In this document: in pieces, positions 8,216 through 15,950 of the stretch
How the letters are laid out: every line of letters starts with the position of its first letter
Position numbering within the stretch: position 1 is the first letter of the stretch
NCBI GenBank assembly: GCA_046049675.1
Contig: JBJORA010000035.1
Span: 1-43,461 of the forward strand
DNA length: 43,461 nucleotides
From: CAIXQW01 sp046049675
GTDB taxonomy: Bacteria > Bacteroidota > Bacteroidia > Chitinophagales > Chitinophagaceae
Reading direction: 5' to 3'
Translations under genes and position numbers: made by a program
The notes under the pieces: model-generated
What the model was told of the DNA's origin: nothing
The model's database searches: none
What the model saw: only the letters and a program-made list of their open reading frames with translations

Positions 8216-8233
8216 ACCAAAGCTTCAAATAGC

Positions 8234-8241
8234 TAAATTTG
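8234..8241 (+). promoter_or_regulatory. -7 box of pdxH
   Basis: TAAATTTG matches TAnnTTTG and ends 7 nt before the ATG at 8249, implying an almost leaderless transcript. Confidence 0.6.
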
Positions 8242-8248
8242 TACCATT

Positions 8249-8896
8249 ATGATGCAACGCAGCGATATAGCCGATTTACGCTTAGCCTATAAACAAAGCA
8301 CATTGCTAGAGCAAGATGTATTGGCTAATCCTATTGCACAGTTTACAAAATGGTTTGACGAAGCCCTTGGCGCACAAGTGGTAGAAGCCAATGCCATGAC
8401 GCTTTGCACGGTAGACGAGCAAGGTGCACCACATGCCCGCATTGTATTGCTTAAAGATATCACTGATGGAGGCTTTAGTTTTTTTACAAATTATAATAGC
8501 ACAAAAGGCCATAATATCGCGGCAAACAATAAGGTAAGCTTGGTATTTTTTTGGAAAGAATTAGAACGTCAAGTGCGTATTGACGGTATAGCCACTAAGC
8601 TTAGTGCAGAAGTCAACGAAGCTTATTTTAGAAGTAGACCTTTGGGTAGCCAAATTGGCGCTATTGCTAGCGAACAAAGTAATGTACTTGCTACAAGAAA
8701 TGAACTAGAAGAGCGCTACAATGCCTTGCTCGCCAAGTATGCCACTACCGAAGTGCCGATGCCAAGTCATTGGGGCGGCTACAATGTGCAGCCTACAACC
8801 ATAGAGTTTTGGCAAGGCCGCGATAATAGATTACACGACCGTTTGCAATACAACAAACAGAACGATGCTTGGCATATTCAAAGATTAAATCCATAA
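8249..8896 (+). CDS. pdxH: Pyridoxamine 5'-phosphate oxidase
   Basis: This 215-residue protein has the usual length of bacterial PdxH. The N-terminal DLRLAYKQSTL, the FMN-binding core ARIVLLKDIT..GFSFFTNYNSTKG, the YFRSRPLGSQIGAIASEQS segment and the C-terminal EFWQGRDNRLHDRLQY motif are all present in family order. The enzyme oxidises pyridoxine or pyridoxamine 5'-phosphate to pyridoxal 5'-phosphate, using FMN and oxygen, as the last step of vitamin B6 synthesis and salvage in the cytoplasm. Two adjacent ATG codons (8249 and 8252) could start it; the first is 7 nt from the -7 box. The gene is monocistronic, with a terminator before it. Confidence 0.96.
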   Translation: MMQRSDIADLRLAYKQSTLLEQDVLANPIAQFTKWFDEALGAQVVEANAMTLCTVDEQGAPHARIVLLKDITDGGFSFFTNYNSTKGHNIAANNKVSLVFFWKELERQVRIDGIATKLSAEVNEAYFRSRPLGSQIGAIASEQSNVLATRNELEERYNALLAKYATTEVPMPSHWGGYNVQPTTIEFWQGRDNRLHDRLQYNKQNDAWHIQRLNP

Positions 8897-8949
8897 TTGT
8901 AACTGGTTTTTTTCAAAGGGGCAATATGCTTAAAGCCTCTTATTACAAC

Positions 8950-8957
8950 TATCTTTG
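8950..8957 (+). promoter_or_regulatory. -7 box of the FAH-family gene
   Basis: TATCTTTG matches TAnnTTTG and ends 8 nt before the ATG at 8966. Confidence 0.6.
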
Positions 8958-8965
8958 CCCGCAGC

Positions 8966-9970
8966 ATGAAGTTCGTAACACATATACAAAACAATGTAGA
9001 GCATTTTGCATTGCTCATTAATGATAGCATTTACAATACCATTGATTGCGATGCCAATTTGCCTCAAACTGTTGATGGTTTTTTACAAGATTGGGATGCC
9101 TATAGTGCTATTGCAAAAGAAGCACAAGCTGCAATTGAAAGTGGTGCTAAGCAAGTACAGAGCATTGCTTATGCAGACGCAATAATTATTTCGCCTGTGC
9201 CACGACCAACAAGTTGTAGAGATGGTTACGCCTTTAGACAACACGTGGCTGCAGCGCGTCGCAATAGAAAGGTAGATATGATTGCTGAGTTTGACCACTA
9301 CCCTATTTTCTATTTTACAAATCACAATGCTATTCAAGGGCCTGGCGATATTGTATGTATGCCCGACCATTTTCAGAAATTAGATTTCGAATTAGAAAGT
9401 GCTATCCTCGTAAAGAAGAAAGGCCGCAATATCACTGCTGCACAAGCCGACGATTATATTGCCGGCTATATGATTATGAACGACATGAGTGCACGCACTT
9501 TGCAAATGGAAGAAATGCTGCTTAATCTTGGTCCCGCAAAAGGAAAAGATTTTAGCACAGTGATTGGCCCCATTTTAGTAACGCCCGACGAATTGACTAC
9601 TTATAAAATGTCTTGCAAAGACAATCATACTGGCAATGCTTTTAACCTTAGCATGAAGTGTTGGGTCAATGGCGTACAAGTGAGCGAGGGCAATATGGGC
9701 GACATGGATTGGACATTTGCAGAAATACTTGAACGTTGTGCTTATGGTACGGATATTTTGCCAGGCGATGTAATTGGTAGCGGCACAGTAGGTACTGGTT
9801 GCTTCTTAGAACTAAATGGCACTGGTATGCTTAACGACCCTAACTATAAAGTACAATGGTTGCAAGCAGGCGATGTGGTAGATATGGAAATAACTGGCCT
9901 CGGCAAACTAAGCAATACCATCGTAAAAGCAGATAGCGACTTTAGCATTCTTGCTTTGAAAAAAGTTTAG
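8966..9970 (+). CDS. Fumarylacetoacetate hydrolase (FAH) family protein
   Basis: This 334-residue protein has the FAH fold signature. CRDGYAFRQHV carries the likely catalytic histidine (H93). The metal-ligand pair is E142-x-E144 in DFELESAIL, MNDMSAR holds D173, and KGKDFSTVIGPILVTPDEL follows. Family members use a divalent metal to hydrolyse C-C bonds in acylpyruvates or fumarylacetoacetate, or decarboxylate or dehydrate related acids. An N-terminal ~75-residue extension and the FYFTNHNA segment are more like the fumarylacetoacetase branch than the short YcgM type, so a role in aromatic amino acid breakdown is plausible but not shown. The next gene starts 5 nt after its stop codon, so the two probably form one transcript. 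Confidence 0.88.
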   Translation: MKFVTHIQNNVEHFALLINDSIYNTIDCDANLPQTVDGFLQDWDAYSAIAKEAQAAIESGAKQVQSIAYADAIIISPVPRPTSCRDGYAFRQHVAAARRNRKVDMIAEFDHYPIFYFTNHNAIQGPGDIVCMPDHFQKLDFELESAILVKKKGRNITAAQADDYIAGYMIMNDMSARTLQMEEMLLNLGPAKGKDFSTVIGPILVTPDELTTYKMSCKDNHTGNAFNLSMKCWVNGVQVSEGNMGDMDWTFAEILERCAYGTDILPGDVIGSGTVGTGCFLELNGTGMLNDPNYKVQWLQAGDVVDMEITGLGKLSNTIVKADSDFSILALKKV

Positions 9971-9975
9971 TACTT

Positions 9976-11208
9976 GTGGCAGAAACTTGCATAATCATTG
10001 GTGGAGGCGCGGCAGGTTTCTTTTGTGCGGCACAACTTGCGGAGCTGAATCCACGCATTAAAATTACAATCTTAGAAGCTAGTGATAAACTGCTTAGCAA
10101 AGTACGCATTAGCGGTGGCGGCCGATGTAATGTAACGCATAACTGCGATAGCATAAGCACTATGGCAAAGCGCTACCCTCGCGGCGAGCAGCATGTCAAA
10201 AAAATATTCAAACACTTTTTTGTGCCAGATACTTTAGCTTGGTTTACTAAACGTGGTGTGCCTATTGTTGCAGAAGCTGACGGTCGCATGTTTCCAAAAG
10301 CCAATGTTAGTGAAGCGATTATCGATTGCTTGATGCAAGCAACGCAAAAGCCCAATATTAGCATCAAGCTTCACCACAAGGTGCTTAGCATAGAACATGA
10401 ACAAAATTTTACTCTACATACATCAAGCGCCAAGTTGCAGTGCGATTATCTTGTGATTGCCTGTGGTGGCTTTCCAAAGTTGAGCATGTTTGAATTTATG
10501 CAAGGGCTCGGCCATAGTATCGTTACACCAGTGCCAAGTTTGTTTACCTTCAACTTACCCAAACATCCCATTACACAATTGATGGGGCTTGTAGCAACGG
10601 ATGCACGCATAAGCATAAAAGGCTTCAAGGAAATGAGCGAAGGGCCTGTATTGATAACACATTGGGGATTTAGTGGGCCTGCCGTATTGCGGCTTAGCGC
10701 CTTTGCAGCAAGGTTTTTGCAAGAATGTAATTATACCTATACCATCATGCTCAATTGGTGTGCTAGCTTCAATGAAAATACCATGCTTAGCCATCTGCGC
10801 GACTTTAGGAATGATAACGGCAGACTAAGCCTCGCCAATGCGAAGCCCGTTGATTTGCCCAATAGACTTTGGCTTTTCTTTTTAGAATCTTGTGGCATTG
10901 TGGCCAGTATCAAGTGGAGCGAATTGCCCGCAAAGCAACAGAACCTCTTGGCAAAGACTTTATGCGCAAGCGAATTTGCAGCAAGTGGTAAAACAACCTA
11001 CAAAGACGAATTTGTAACAGCTGGCGGCGTTGACCTTTCAGAAATAGACAGCAGCACCTGTATGAGCAAAAAAGTAAATCAACTTTATTTTGCAGGAGAG
11101 ATACTCAACTGCGACGGCATTACTGGCGGGTATAATTTTCAGCATGCATGGAGTAGCGCCAGCGTTGCAGCAAGTAGTATCGCCAAACAAAGTTCTGAAC
11201 TTAATTAA
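9976..11208 (+). CDS. HI0933/YhiN-family NAD(P)/FAD-dependent flavoprotein
   Basis: This 410-residue protein starts with a dinucleotide-binding motif, IIGGGAAGFFCA, followed by ILEASDKLLSKVRISGGGRCNVTHNC, the hallmark of the HI0933-like family. Downstream features also fit: YLVIACGG, a THWGFSGPAVLRLSAF segment, and a C-terminal FAD-contact motif, GGVDLSEIDSSTCMSKKV..LYFAGEILNCDGITGGYNFQHAW. Family members are cytoplasmic flavoproteins of poorly known function; some gut relatives (BaiN) reduce bile-acid intermediates. The start codon is GTG at 9976, only 5 nt after the stop of the FAH-family gene, which indicates co-transcription. No ATG in a better position was found. Confidence 0.93.
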   Translation: MAETCIIIGGGAAGFFCAAQLAELNPRIKITILEASDKLLSKVRISGGGRCNVTHNCDSISTMAKRYPRGEQHVKKIFKHFFVPDTLAWFTKRGVPIVAEADGRMFPKANVSEAIIDCLMQATQKPNISIKLHHKVLSIEHEQNFTLHTSSAKLQCDYLVIACGGFPKLSMFEFMQGLGHSIVTPVPSLFTFNLPKHPITQLMGLVATDARISIKGFKEMSEGPVLITHWGFSGPAVLRLSAFAARFLQECNYTYTIMLNWCASFNENTMLSHLRDFRNDNGRLSLANAKPVDLPNRLWLFFLESCGIVASIKWSELPAKQQNLLAKTLCASEFAASGKTTYKDEFVTAGGVDLSEIDSSTCMSKKVNQLYFAGEILNCDGITGGYNFQHAWSSASVAASSIAKQSSELN

Positions 11209-11221
11209 TCGTCTATTTTAT

Positions 11222-11614
11222 ATGAAGAAGCTAAGTGTACTATTTGTTGCAGTGTTACTTGCGTCTACTCTAGGCGTCGGATCATGCGGCAAGAAAACAA
11301 TCTCCTCACTCGAGCAGAAGAAGATTTGTGTGGAGGCCAGCGCTGGCGAGTTTACTACCCTAATTGTAGAATGCAATCGCTTTACTAAAACAATTTCTAG
11401 GCAAAAATCTAGCGATGCAAAACTGGATTTACTTTTAGGATTTATTGCAAAGACTCCTTGCTTTAAGCAAGTTAAACTTGTATGCAATAGTTGCATAGAA
11501 ACTTTTCCGCCACAGAGTGAGATTGCTTTAACTGCAATCATCAATGGTAGTGATAGTACCGTCGTTTTAGATGTACTAATGGATGATGATCTGAAAGTGT
11601 TAGATGTACACTAG
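11222..11614 (+). CDS. Small putative lipoprotein
   Basis: I place the start at ATG 11222, giving 130 residues. A longer frame opens at 11090, but that part overlaps the flavoprotein gene in another phase. From 11222 the product begins with an export signal, MKKLSVLFVAVLLASTLGVGSC, whose last residues form a lipobox, so the cysteine would be lipidated and the protein membrane-anchored. The mature part has further cysteines, including C-N-S-C around residue 85, and ends in an acidic segment (VLMDDDLKVLDVH). I do not recognise a family. It ends 3 bp before the stop of the convergent flippase gene, with no terminator between. Confidence 0.72.
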   Translation: MKKLSVLFVAVLLASTLGVGSCGKKTISSLEQKKICVEASAGEFTTLIVECNRFTKTISRQKSSDAKLDLLLGFIAKTPCFKQVKLVCNSCIETFPPQSEIALTAIINGSDSTVVLDVLMDDDLKVLDVH

Positions 11615-11617
11615 GTT

Positions 11618-13117
11618 TTACCGATACAACTTCTTTAGCACTGGCACTGCCTTAAACTCTTCGCGCTCGGTATACAAAGCCATTACGCCGTATGCTACGA
11701 TAAACGCTGTGCCAATGGCTATACGTGCTGCAGCTGTATCTACAAAAGTGCAAACGTAAGTGCAAGCAAAATAAGCCAATACACTTATGGCAATATACAT
11801 GGCTATTTTACCTACATTGTAAGGCACAGGATAGTGTTTTTGCCCCGCAAAATAGCTCGCTACCATCATAAAGCCATAACAAGCAAAGCTTGCCCATGCA
11901 CAAGCAATAAAACCAAAACGCTTAAGGAAAAGCAAATTGATAATTATTGTAATTGCAGCGCCGCCCAAAGTGATATAAGCACCAATCATTGTTTTGTTAC
12001 TCACCTTATACCAAATGCTTAAGTTGTAGTAAATACCTAAGAAAGTTTTGCCGAGCAATAGTATAGGCACTACAACTAAGCCACTTAAATATTCAGGGTG
12101 CTTGTCTGCGCGAATAAAATACTTCCAGATGTCGGTATAGCATGTTACAAACAAATAACATAGGCAACATACTACAACAAATAGATTCATAATGCGGGCA
12201 TACATCTTTTGTGCATCTTGCCCTGCGCTTTGCTTAATAAAAAATGGCTCGGCGCCCATTCTAAAAGTTTGAATAAACAGCATTATCAAAATAGCCAACT
12301 TGTAATTTGCGCCATAGATACCATTTTGGCTTTTGCGGAAAGCCTCTGTGCCTTCAATGAGTTTCGGAATCATGACGCGGTCAATGGTTTCGTTAATCAT
12401 ACCACCGAAGCCAACAATCAGTAGCGGCAATGCATAAATCATCATGCGCTTCCATAATTGCTTATCTAACTGAAACCTAAACGACAATAACTCTTTGCTG
12501 AGCAATAGCAAAGTGATAACGCTTGCTATCATGTTGGCAATAAATGCATAGCCAATGCCGTATTCTGGTTTGTACCAACTAAGCCATGTACTGCTTGCGC
12601 CATTGGCGGCTAGTTTTGGAAATACATTGATGAGCAAATAAGTCAAACCGAAGGTCAATAAAATATTGATGAGCTTAATAAATGCATACTTACGCGGCTT
12701 TTGCTCAAAGCGCAATTTTGCAAATGGTATCGTACTCAAGGTGTCGAATGCAACAATAATTGCAAAGTAAGTAACGTACTCGGGGTGGTCGCTTACAGTC
12801 CACAATCTGCTTAGCGGCCCCGTAAGTGCAAGCATTAGCAAGGTTAGTGGTATGGTAGTAAGCAATAAAGAAGTGCTAACGGTATTAAACACAGTATCTT
12901 CCTTTTCATCTCTGCTAAACCTAAAATAGGCTGTTTCCATACCATAGGTGAAGATGATGTTGAAGAAAGTAATATTAGCATACACCGTAGTATAGTCGCC
13001 AAATTGTGCGCTGCCTAAAGCGGTAAGCAAAGGCGTAAGCATATAGTTGATAAAGCGACCGATAATACCACTAAGGCCGTACCATAGGGTTTGTGTTGCT
13101 AATGATTTGATACTCAT
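11618..13117 (-). CDS. Wzx-like polysaccharide/lipid flippase (MATE/MOP superfamily)
   Basis: This 499-residue protein is almost wholly hydrophobic, with about 14 predicted spans. Its opening, LATQTLWYGLSGIIGRFINYMLTPLLT, and the GDYTTVYANITFFNIIFTYGMETAYFRF segment are typical of oligosaccharide-repeat flippases of the MOP superfamily. Such proteins move lipid-linked sugar units across the inner membrane for O-antigen, capsule or exopolysaccharide assembly. No glycosyltransferase genes surround it, so it is not part of a visible polysaccharide cluster. The substrate cannot be told. A TAnnTTTG box on the minus strand lies 37 nt upstream. Confidence 0.87.
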   Translation of the reverse strand: MSIKSLATQTLWYGLSGIIGRFINYMLTPLLTALGSAQFGDYTTVYANITFFNIIFTYGMETAYFRFSRDEKEDTVFNTVSTSLLLTTIPLTLLMLALTGPLSRLWTVSDHPEYVTYFAIIVAFDTLSTIPFAKLRFEQKPRKYAFIKLINILLTFGLTYLLINVFPKLAANGASSTWLSWYKPEYGIGYAFIANMIASVITLLLLSKELLSFRFQLDKQLWKRMMIYALPLLIVGFGGMINETIDRVMIPKLIEGTEAFRKSQNGIYGANYKLAILIMLFIQTFRMGAEPFFIKQSAGQDAQKMYARIMNLFVVVCCLCYLFVTCYTDIWKYFIRADKHPEYLSGLVVVPILLLGKTFLGIYYNLSIWYKVSNKTMIGAYITLGGAAITIIINLLFLKRFGFIACAWASFACYGFMMVASYFAGQKHYPVPYNVGKIAMYIAISVLAYFACTYVCTFVDTAAARIAIGTAFIVAYGVMALYTEREEFKAVPVLKKLYR

Positions 13118-13154
13118 TTAATAAATTCTAAAAACTGCAGCAAGTAGATGGCAT

Positions 13155-13162
13155 CAAAGGTA
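13155..13162 (-). promoter_or_regulatory. -7 box of the flippase gene
   Basis: The minus strand reads TACCTTTG, matching TAnnTTTG, 37 nt before the ATG at 13117. It is back to back with the promoter of the coiled-coil protein. Confidence 0.55.
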
Positions 13163-13193
13163 TAAAAACCACAGCACTCCGCACTAAAGGCTT

Positions 13194-13201
13194 TATCTTT
13201 G
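13194..13201 (+). promoter_or_regulatory. -7 box of the secreted coiled-coil protein gene
   Basis: TATCTTTG matches TAnnTTTG and ends 23 nt before the ATG at 13225. Confidence 0.55.
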
Positions 13202-13224
13202 ACGCAAATCTTTATACAAACATT

Positions 13225-13866
13225 ATGAGAAAATTATTAATCGCAATGGCAACGGCTTGCTTTCTTTTAGTAAGCACAACAAGCACAGCACAACAAGCAA
13301 CTGACGGCACAGTTGAAGTACTTAAAGCTGCACAACCTTGTGCCGTTATCAACTTCGATAACATGGATGCCGACCTACTTGAAAGTACGCTAAAGCAATA
13401 CCTTGAGGATAATAAAATTAGCACTGGCGACAAGAGCAAAGGTGTACGTGTATTAAAAGGTGTGGTTTGGCCAGAGCTTAGCCCAGAAAAGCGTGACTAT
13501 TATATTAAAATAGATGGTAAGAAAGGTAAGAGCACAATGTATCTTGCTAGTAGCAAAGGCTATACTAACTTTATTACAAAAGATGCCGATAAAGAAGACT
13601 TTCAACGTATGATTGACTTCTTGACTAACTTTAATAAGCTTGCTACAAAATACCAACTTGGTCTAGACGTAAAAGCTGCGCAAGAAGAAGAAAAGAAGGC
13701 AGAGAAAACATACAATGGCAGCGTAAAAGATGGTGAAGATTTAGCGCAAGAGCTTGAGAATATCAAAAAGAAAATTGAAGAAAACAAAGCTGAGCAAGCA
13801 AAGAAGCAAGCAGCTTTAGAAGAAGCAAAAAAGAAGCTTGCTGAATTGGAAGCACGCTACAAATAA
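13225..13866 (+). CDS. Secreted protein with C-terminal coiled coil
   Basis: This 213-residue protein begins with a signal peptide ending near STAQ-Q (about residue 23). A globular part of about 120 residues contains a single cysteine near its start (QPCAVINFDNMDAD) and a lysine-rich strand region. From about residue 150 to the end it is a charged, Glu/Lys/Ala-rich segment with heptad spacing (EEEKKAEKTY..ELENIKKKIEENKAEQAKKQAALEE and onward), a clear coiled coil. It is probably periplasmic. I do not recognise a family. It has its own promoter and an intrinsic terminator, so it is monocistronic. Confidence 0.8.
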   Translation: MRKLLIAMATACFLLVSTTSTAQQATDGTVEVLKAAQPCAVINFDNMDADLLESTLKQYLEDNKISTGDKSKGVRVLKGVVWPELSPEKRDYYIKIDGKKGKSTMYLASSKGYTNFITKDADKEDFQRMIDFLTNFNKLATKYQLGLDVKAAQEEEKKAEKTYNGSVKDGEDLAQELENIKKKIEENKAEQAKKQAALEEAKKKLAELEARYK

Positions 13867-13901
13867 TAATTTAGACGTTTGCTAAGCTGGCAAATGCAAA
13901 G

Positions 13902-13929
13902 CCCGGGCGAGAAATTGCCTGGGTTTTTT
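13902..13929 (+). terminator. Intrinsic terminator after the coiled-coil protein gene
   Basis: CCCGGGC (13902-13908) pairs with GCCTGGG (13917-13923, one wobble) and is followed by six T. Confidence 0.85.
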
Positions 13930-13934
13930 GTTCG

Positions 13935-14041
13935 ATTACTTAATTGCTGAATGCTGGTTGTTGCATTGTTATAGTGTTTAATTGTTGCATTGTTCAATTG
14001 TTATATTGTTACTTTGTTTTATATTGTTGGTTGCTAATTGT
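13935..14041. repeat. ATTGTTN heptad repeat tract
   Basis: Irregular runs such as ATTGTTGCATTGTT and CAATTGTTATATTGTTAC follow one another for about 100 bp. The same type of tract is found at 3743-3874 and 35701-35770. Confidence 0.65.
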
Positions 14042-14302
14042 TAGTTTGTGGCCGTACACTTTTCAATGTTCGGCATCCACAAACAATCGACCATTCGACA
14101 ATTGACCACTTGATGTCAACTAGTCAGAGAGGCAATTGGTGCATCCCAAAATCCAATGATTATCCGCAAAGCTGCACCAAGCATTGACTAGCAAATAGTT
14201 TGTAATCTCATGTTTAGGTGTAAGTTTTGTGTTAGTGGTCTTGTACGTGTGTGCATGGGTTTTCCTTTCTTTTGTCTTAGCACAAAAGAAACAAAAAGCC
14301 AA

Positions 14303-14483
14303 GACTTAGAAATATGTTCGCGAAAATCTAGCTCACGCACTAGGCCATCACGCCGCGGCGGACTGAGGCGCCAAGGCTTCGCATCAATCAATGGCTTCGC
14401 ATTTGGGGCGCTGCACCTGCTGACACAAAGCCCAGCCCTTCCTAGTGCTTGTGACCTGATTTTCTGCTCCATATTTCTAGGTC
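14303..14483. repeat. MITE-like palindromic element with ~42-bp imperfect inverted arms
   Basis: The left arm at 14303-14344 (GACTTAGAAATATG, then GAAAATC and GCACTAGG) is mirrored by the right arm at 14441-14483 (CCTAGTGC, GATTTTC, CATATTTCTAGGTC). The outer 14 bp match at 13 positions. The ~96-bp centre has the palindrome CGCCGCGGCGG and two direct copies of GGCTTCGCAT. Just outside the left arm is a smaller inverted repeat, TTTTGT/ACAAAA. The element has no coding capacity of its own. It resembles non-autonomous or structural dispersed repeats common in Bacteroidota gaps, but I see no transposase or clear target-site duplication. Confidence 0.7.
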
Positions 14484-14558
14484 GGTCCAGCTGCGTATTG
14501 GCATGCTTTTGTGTGCTGCCAATGGCAATAATGACATTGCTGTTTTGGGCCTAAAGTA

Positions 14559-14573
14559 CGCTCCAGAGGAGCG
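14559..14573. repeat. Short dispersed-type hairpin
   Basis: CGCTCC (14559-14564) pairs perfectly with GGAGCG (14568-14573) across a 3-nt loop and is followed by TGTTTGTAG. A decayed sister, GCTCCGTAGGTGC, lies near 14610. Hairpins like this followed by TGTTTGTAG recur between genes in many Bacteroidota, from memory. Confidence 0.5.
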
Positions 14574-14725
14574 GTGCTGTTTGTAGAAATAGGCATAAAG
14601 GTTATATGTAGCTCCGTAGGTGCTGGCTGTTAGTTTAAAAATAAGGCTATGACAATCATAATCGTTATATCCTTCAGAAATTGTCCCAGTTTTGTGGATC
14701 ATCGTGCTAAACACTCATCCGCAAA

Positions 14726-14755
14726 TAAAAAAAGCCCCGCAAATTTGCAGGGCTT
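14726..14755 (-). terminator. Intrinsic terminator of the T9SS thioredoxin gene
   Basis: On the minus strand AAGCCCTGCAAA pairs with TTTGCGGGGCTT (one wobble) and runs into seven T. It lies about 20 nt after the stop codon of the gene. Confidence 0.88.
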
Positions 14756-14776
14756 GTAAAAATTTATCTATTAAAA

Positions 14777-15640
14777 TTATTGGCCTACAACAAGCTTCGT
14801 ATTAAAGCTTCTGCCGTTTACCACTTGTAAATTCACTAAATAAGTACCAGCCGCTAAGTGACTAGTTTTATAAGTGTATTTGTTATCGCCGGCTTGTATT
14901 GTACCAAGCTTTACTTCATCAATTACCGCGCCTAGAAGAGATGTTATTGTCATATTGACCTCCGCGCTTTTGTTCATTTGAAAATACAAGGTTGTTGCGC
15001 CATTGCTTGGGTTTGGTGCCATCGCCAAAGGCTTATCATCACTTGCTTCATCTAAGCCCGCAGGAAATGTGCATTTATTTGCTGCTACCCACTCAAAAAT
15101 TGGCTTTGTAGGTGGCCATATGGCGTTATTAACGTAGTCGTTTAAAGTATCTGCCCAAGCCTTTTTGTTAGGGCATATCACATAAAATGCAGGATACCAA
15201 GGCACTTGATACGCTTGCATAAACGACGAAAAAGATGTTTCACCAGGTTTTGGTGACGATCCTGGGTTCATAATCGGATACGGCGTACCTGCTACCCAAT
15301 TGCCTACTGTATTTGTGCCTGTGCCTTGTAGGTCTGACAATGTGGTTTGAACGTCTGCTTCTAGAAACAAAATTCGAGCAGTATTGTCGCCAGGAGCGTC
15401 GTGTGCCGTGTATAAAGATTCTAATACTTTACTTGTATGAAACGACCAACATGGGCCGCACCATGTTGCTGATGCATCTATCACAACGTACTTGCCTTGG
15501 TTGAGCATGCTGTACAGATTTACATTATTGCCATTGATGTCCTGAAATGTGAAGTCTGGTACGGTTGTACCGTCTGCAACTTGTGCTTGCGCACAAAAAG
15601 CTAGAAAACTAGCTGCAATTATTAATTTAATTTTTTTCAT
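14777..15640 (-). CDS. Secreted thioredoxin-like protein with T9SS C-terminal sorting domain
   Basis: I choose the ATG at 15640 (287 residues), because it begins a good signal peptide, MKKIKLIIAASFLAFCAQAQ. The upstream 36 in-frame codons encode no sensible leader. Residues ~25-190 form a TlpA/AhpC-type thioredoxin domain with active site C61-G-P-C64 in ASATWCGPCW. The last ~75 residues are a T9SS type A sorting domain, with MAPNPSNGATTLYF, LLGAVIDEV and AGTYLVNLQVVNGRSFNTKLVV. The protein would act as a thiol-disulfide exchange protein outside the cell or at its surface, where a CGPC dithiol is unusual unless a reductant or substrate is nearby. It is monocistronic with its own terminator. 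Confidence 0.88.
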   Translation of the reverse strand: MKKIKLIIAASFLAFCAQAQVADGTTVPDFTFQDINGNNVNLYSMLNQGKYVVIDASATWCGPCWSFHTSKVLESLYTAHDAPGDNTARILFLEADVQTTLSDLQGTGTNTVGNWVAGTPYPIMNPGSSPKPGETSFSSFMQAYQVPWYPAFYVICPNKKAWADTLNDYVNNAIWPPTKPIFEWVAANKCTFPAGLDEASDDKPLAMAPNPSNGATTLYFQMNKSAEVNMTITSLLGAVIDEVKLGTIQAGDNKYTYKTSHLAAGTYLVNLQVVNGRSFNTKLVVGQ

Positions 15641-15867
15641 TCTAGTGAAGTTTTTGGTTCTGTAACAAAAGACGTCCTTCTTTCGCAATTCGTTGGAAAT
15701 ACTGCGGAGTTTGCTACAAAAATGAGCGCAAATCGCAGAACTTAACACAAAAGTGTAGGGCTTAGCTTAAAGCCAGCTTGCCTATTGCGTATTTTTGAAC
15801 TACATTAAACAACTAATAATACAATAGAAAATTAATAAAAAAAGGTCAGCTGTATTTAGGGATTGAC

Positions 15868-15893
15868 ACATTTTCAATTGTCCATTATCCATT
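15868..15893. repeat. 26-bp dispersed repeat, copy 2
   Basis: This is an exact second copy of the 26-bp string at 4237-4262, followed by TTATTCATTAC. It lies about 45 bp upstream of the DOPA-dioxygenase promoter box. Confidence 0.8.
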
Positions 15894-15938
15894 ATTCATT
15901 ACTTAAATTGAGAAACCTTAAATCTGTCCCTTTTTCCG

Positions 15939-15946
15939 CACCTTTG
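15939..15946 (+). promoter_or_regulatory. Probable -7 box of the DOPA-dioxygenase gene
   Basis: CACCTTTG differs from TAnnTTTG at the first base only. It ends 4 nt before the ATG at 15951, so the transcript would be leaderless. Confidence 0.4.
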
Positions 15947-15950
15947 TATT

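Larger units (their letters stand above)
13867..14776. other. 0.9-kb intergenic repeat island, no gene
   Basis: Apart from a terminator at each end, this stretch holds heptad ATTGTTN repeats (about 13935-14041), an inverted copy of the same repeat (14084-14108), a MITE-like palindromic element (14303-14483) and a short dispersed hairpin (14559-14573). Reading frames across it are set by the inverted repeat and show no protein family. Confidence 0.8.
15641..15950. other. Divergent intergenic region
   Basis: These 310 bp separate the divergent thioredoxin and DOPA-dioxygenase genes. Apart from the 26-bp repeat copy at 15868-15893 and the likely -7 box at 15939-15946, it is AT-rich and I see nothing else in it. 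Confidence 0.6.

Noticed and set aside
14188..14714. Open frames across the 14.2-14.7 kb gap
   Set aside because: Frames on both strands follow the inverted arms of the MITE-like element and have no family match.
15641..15748. Upstream in-frame extension of the thioredoxin gene
   Set aside because: It would place 36 residues before a clean signal peptide.
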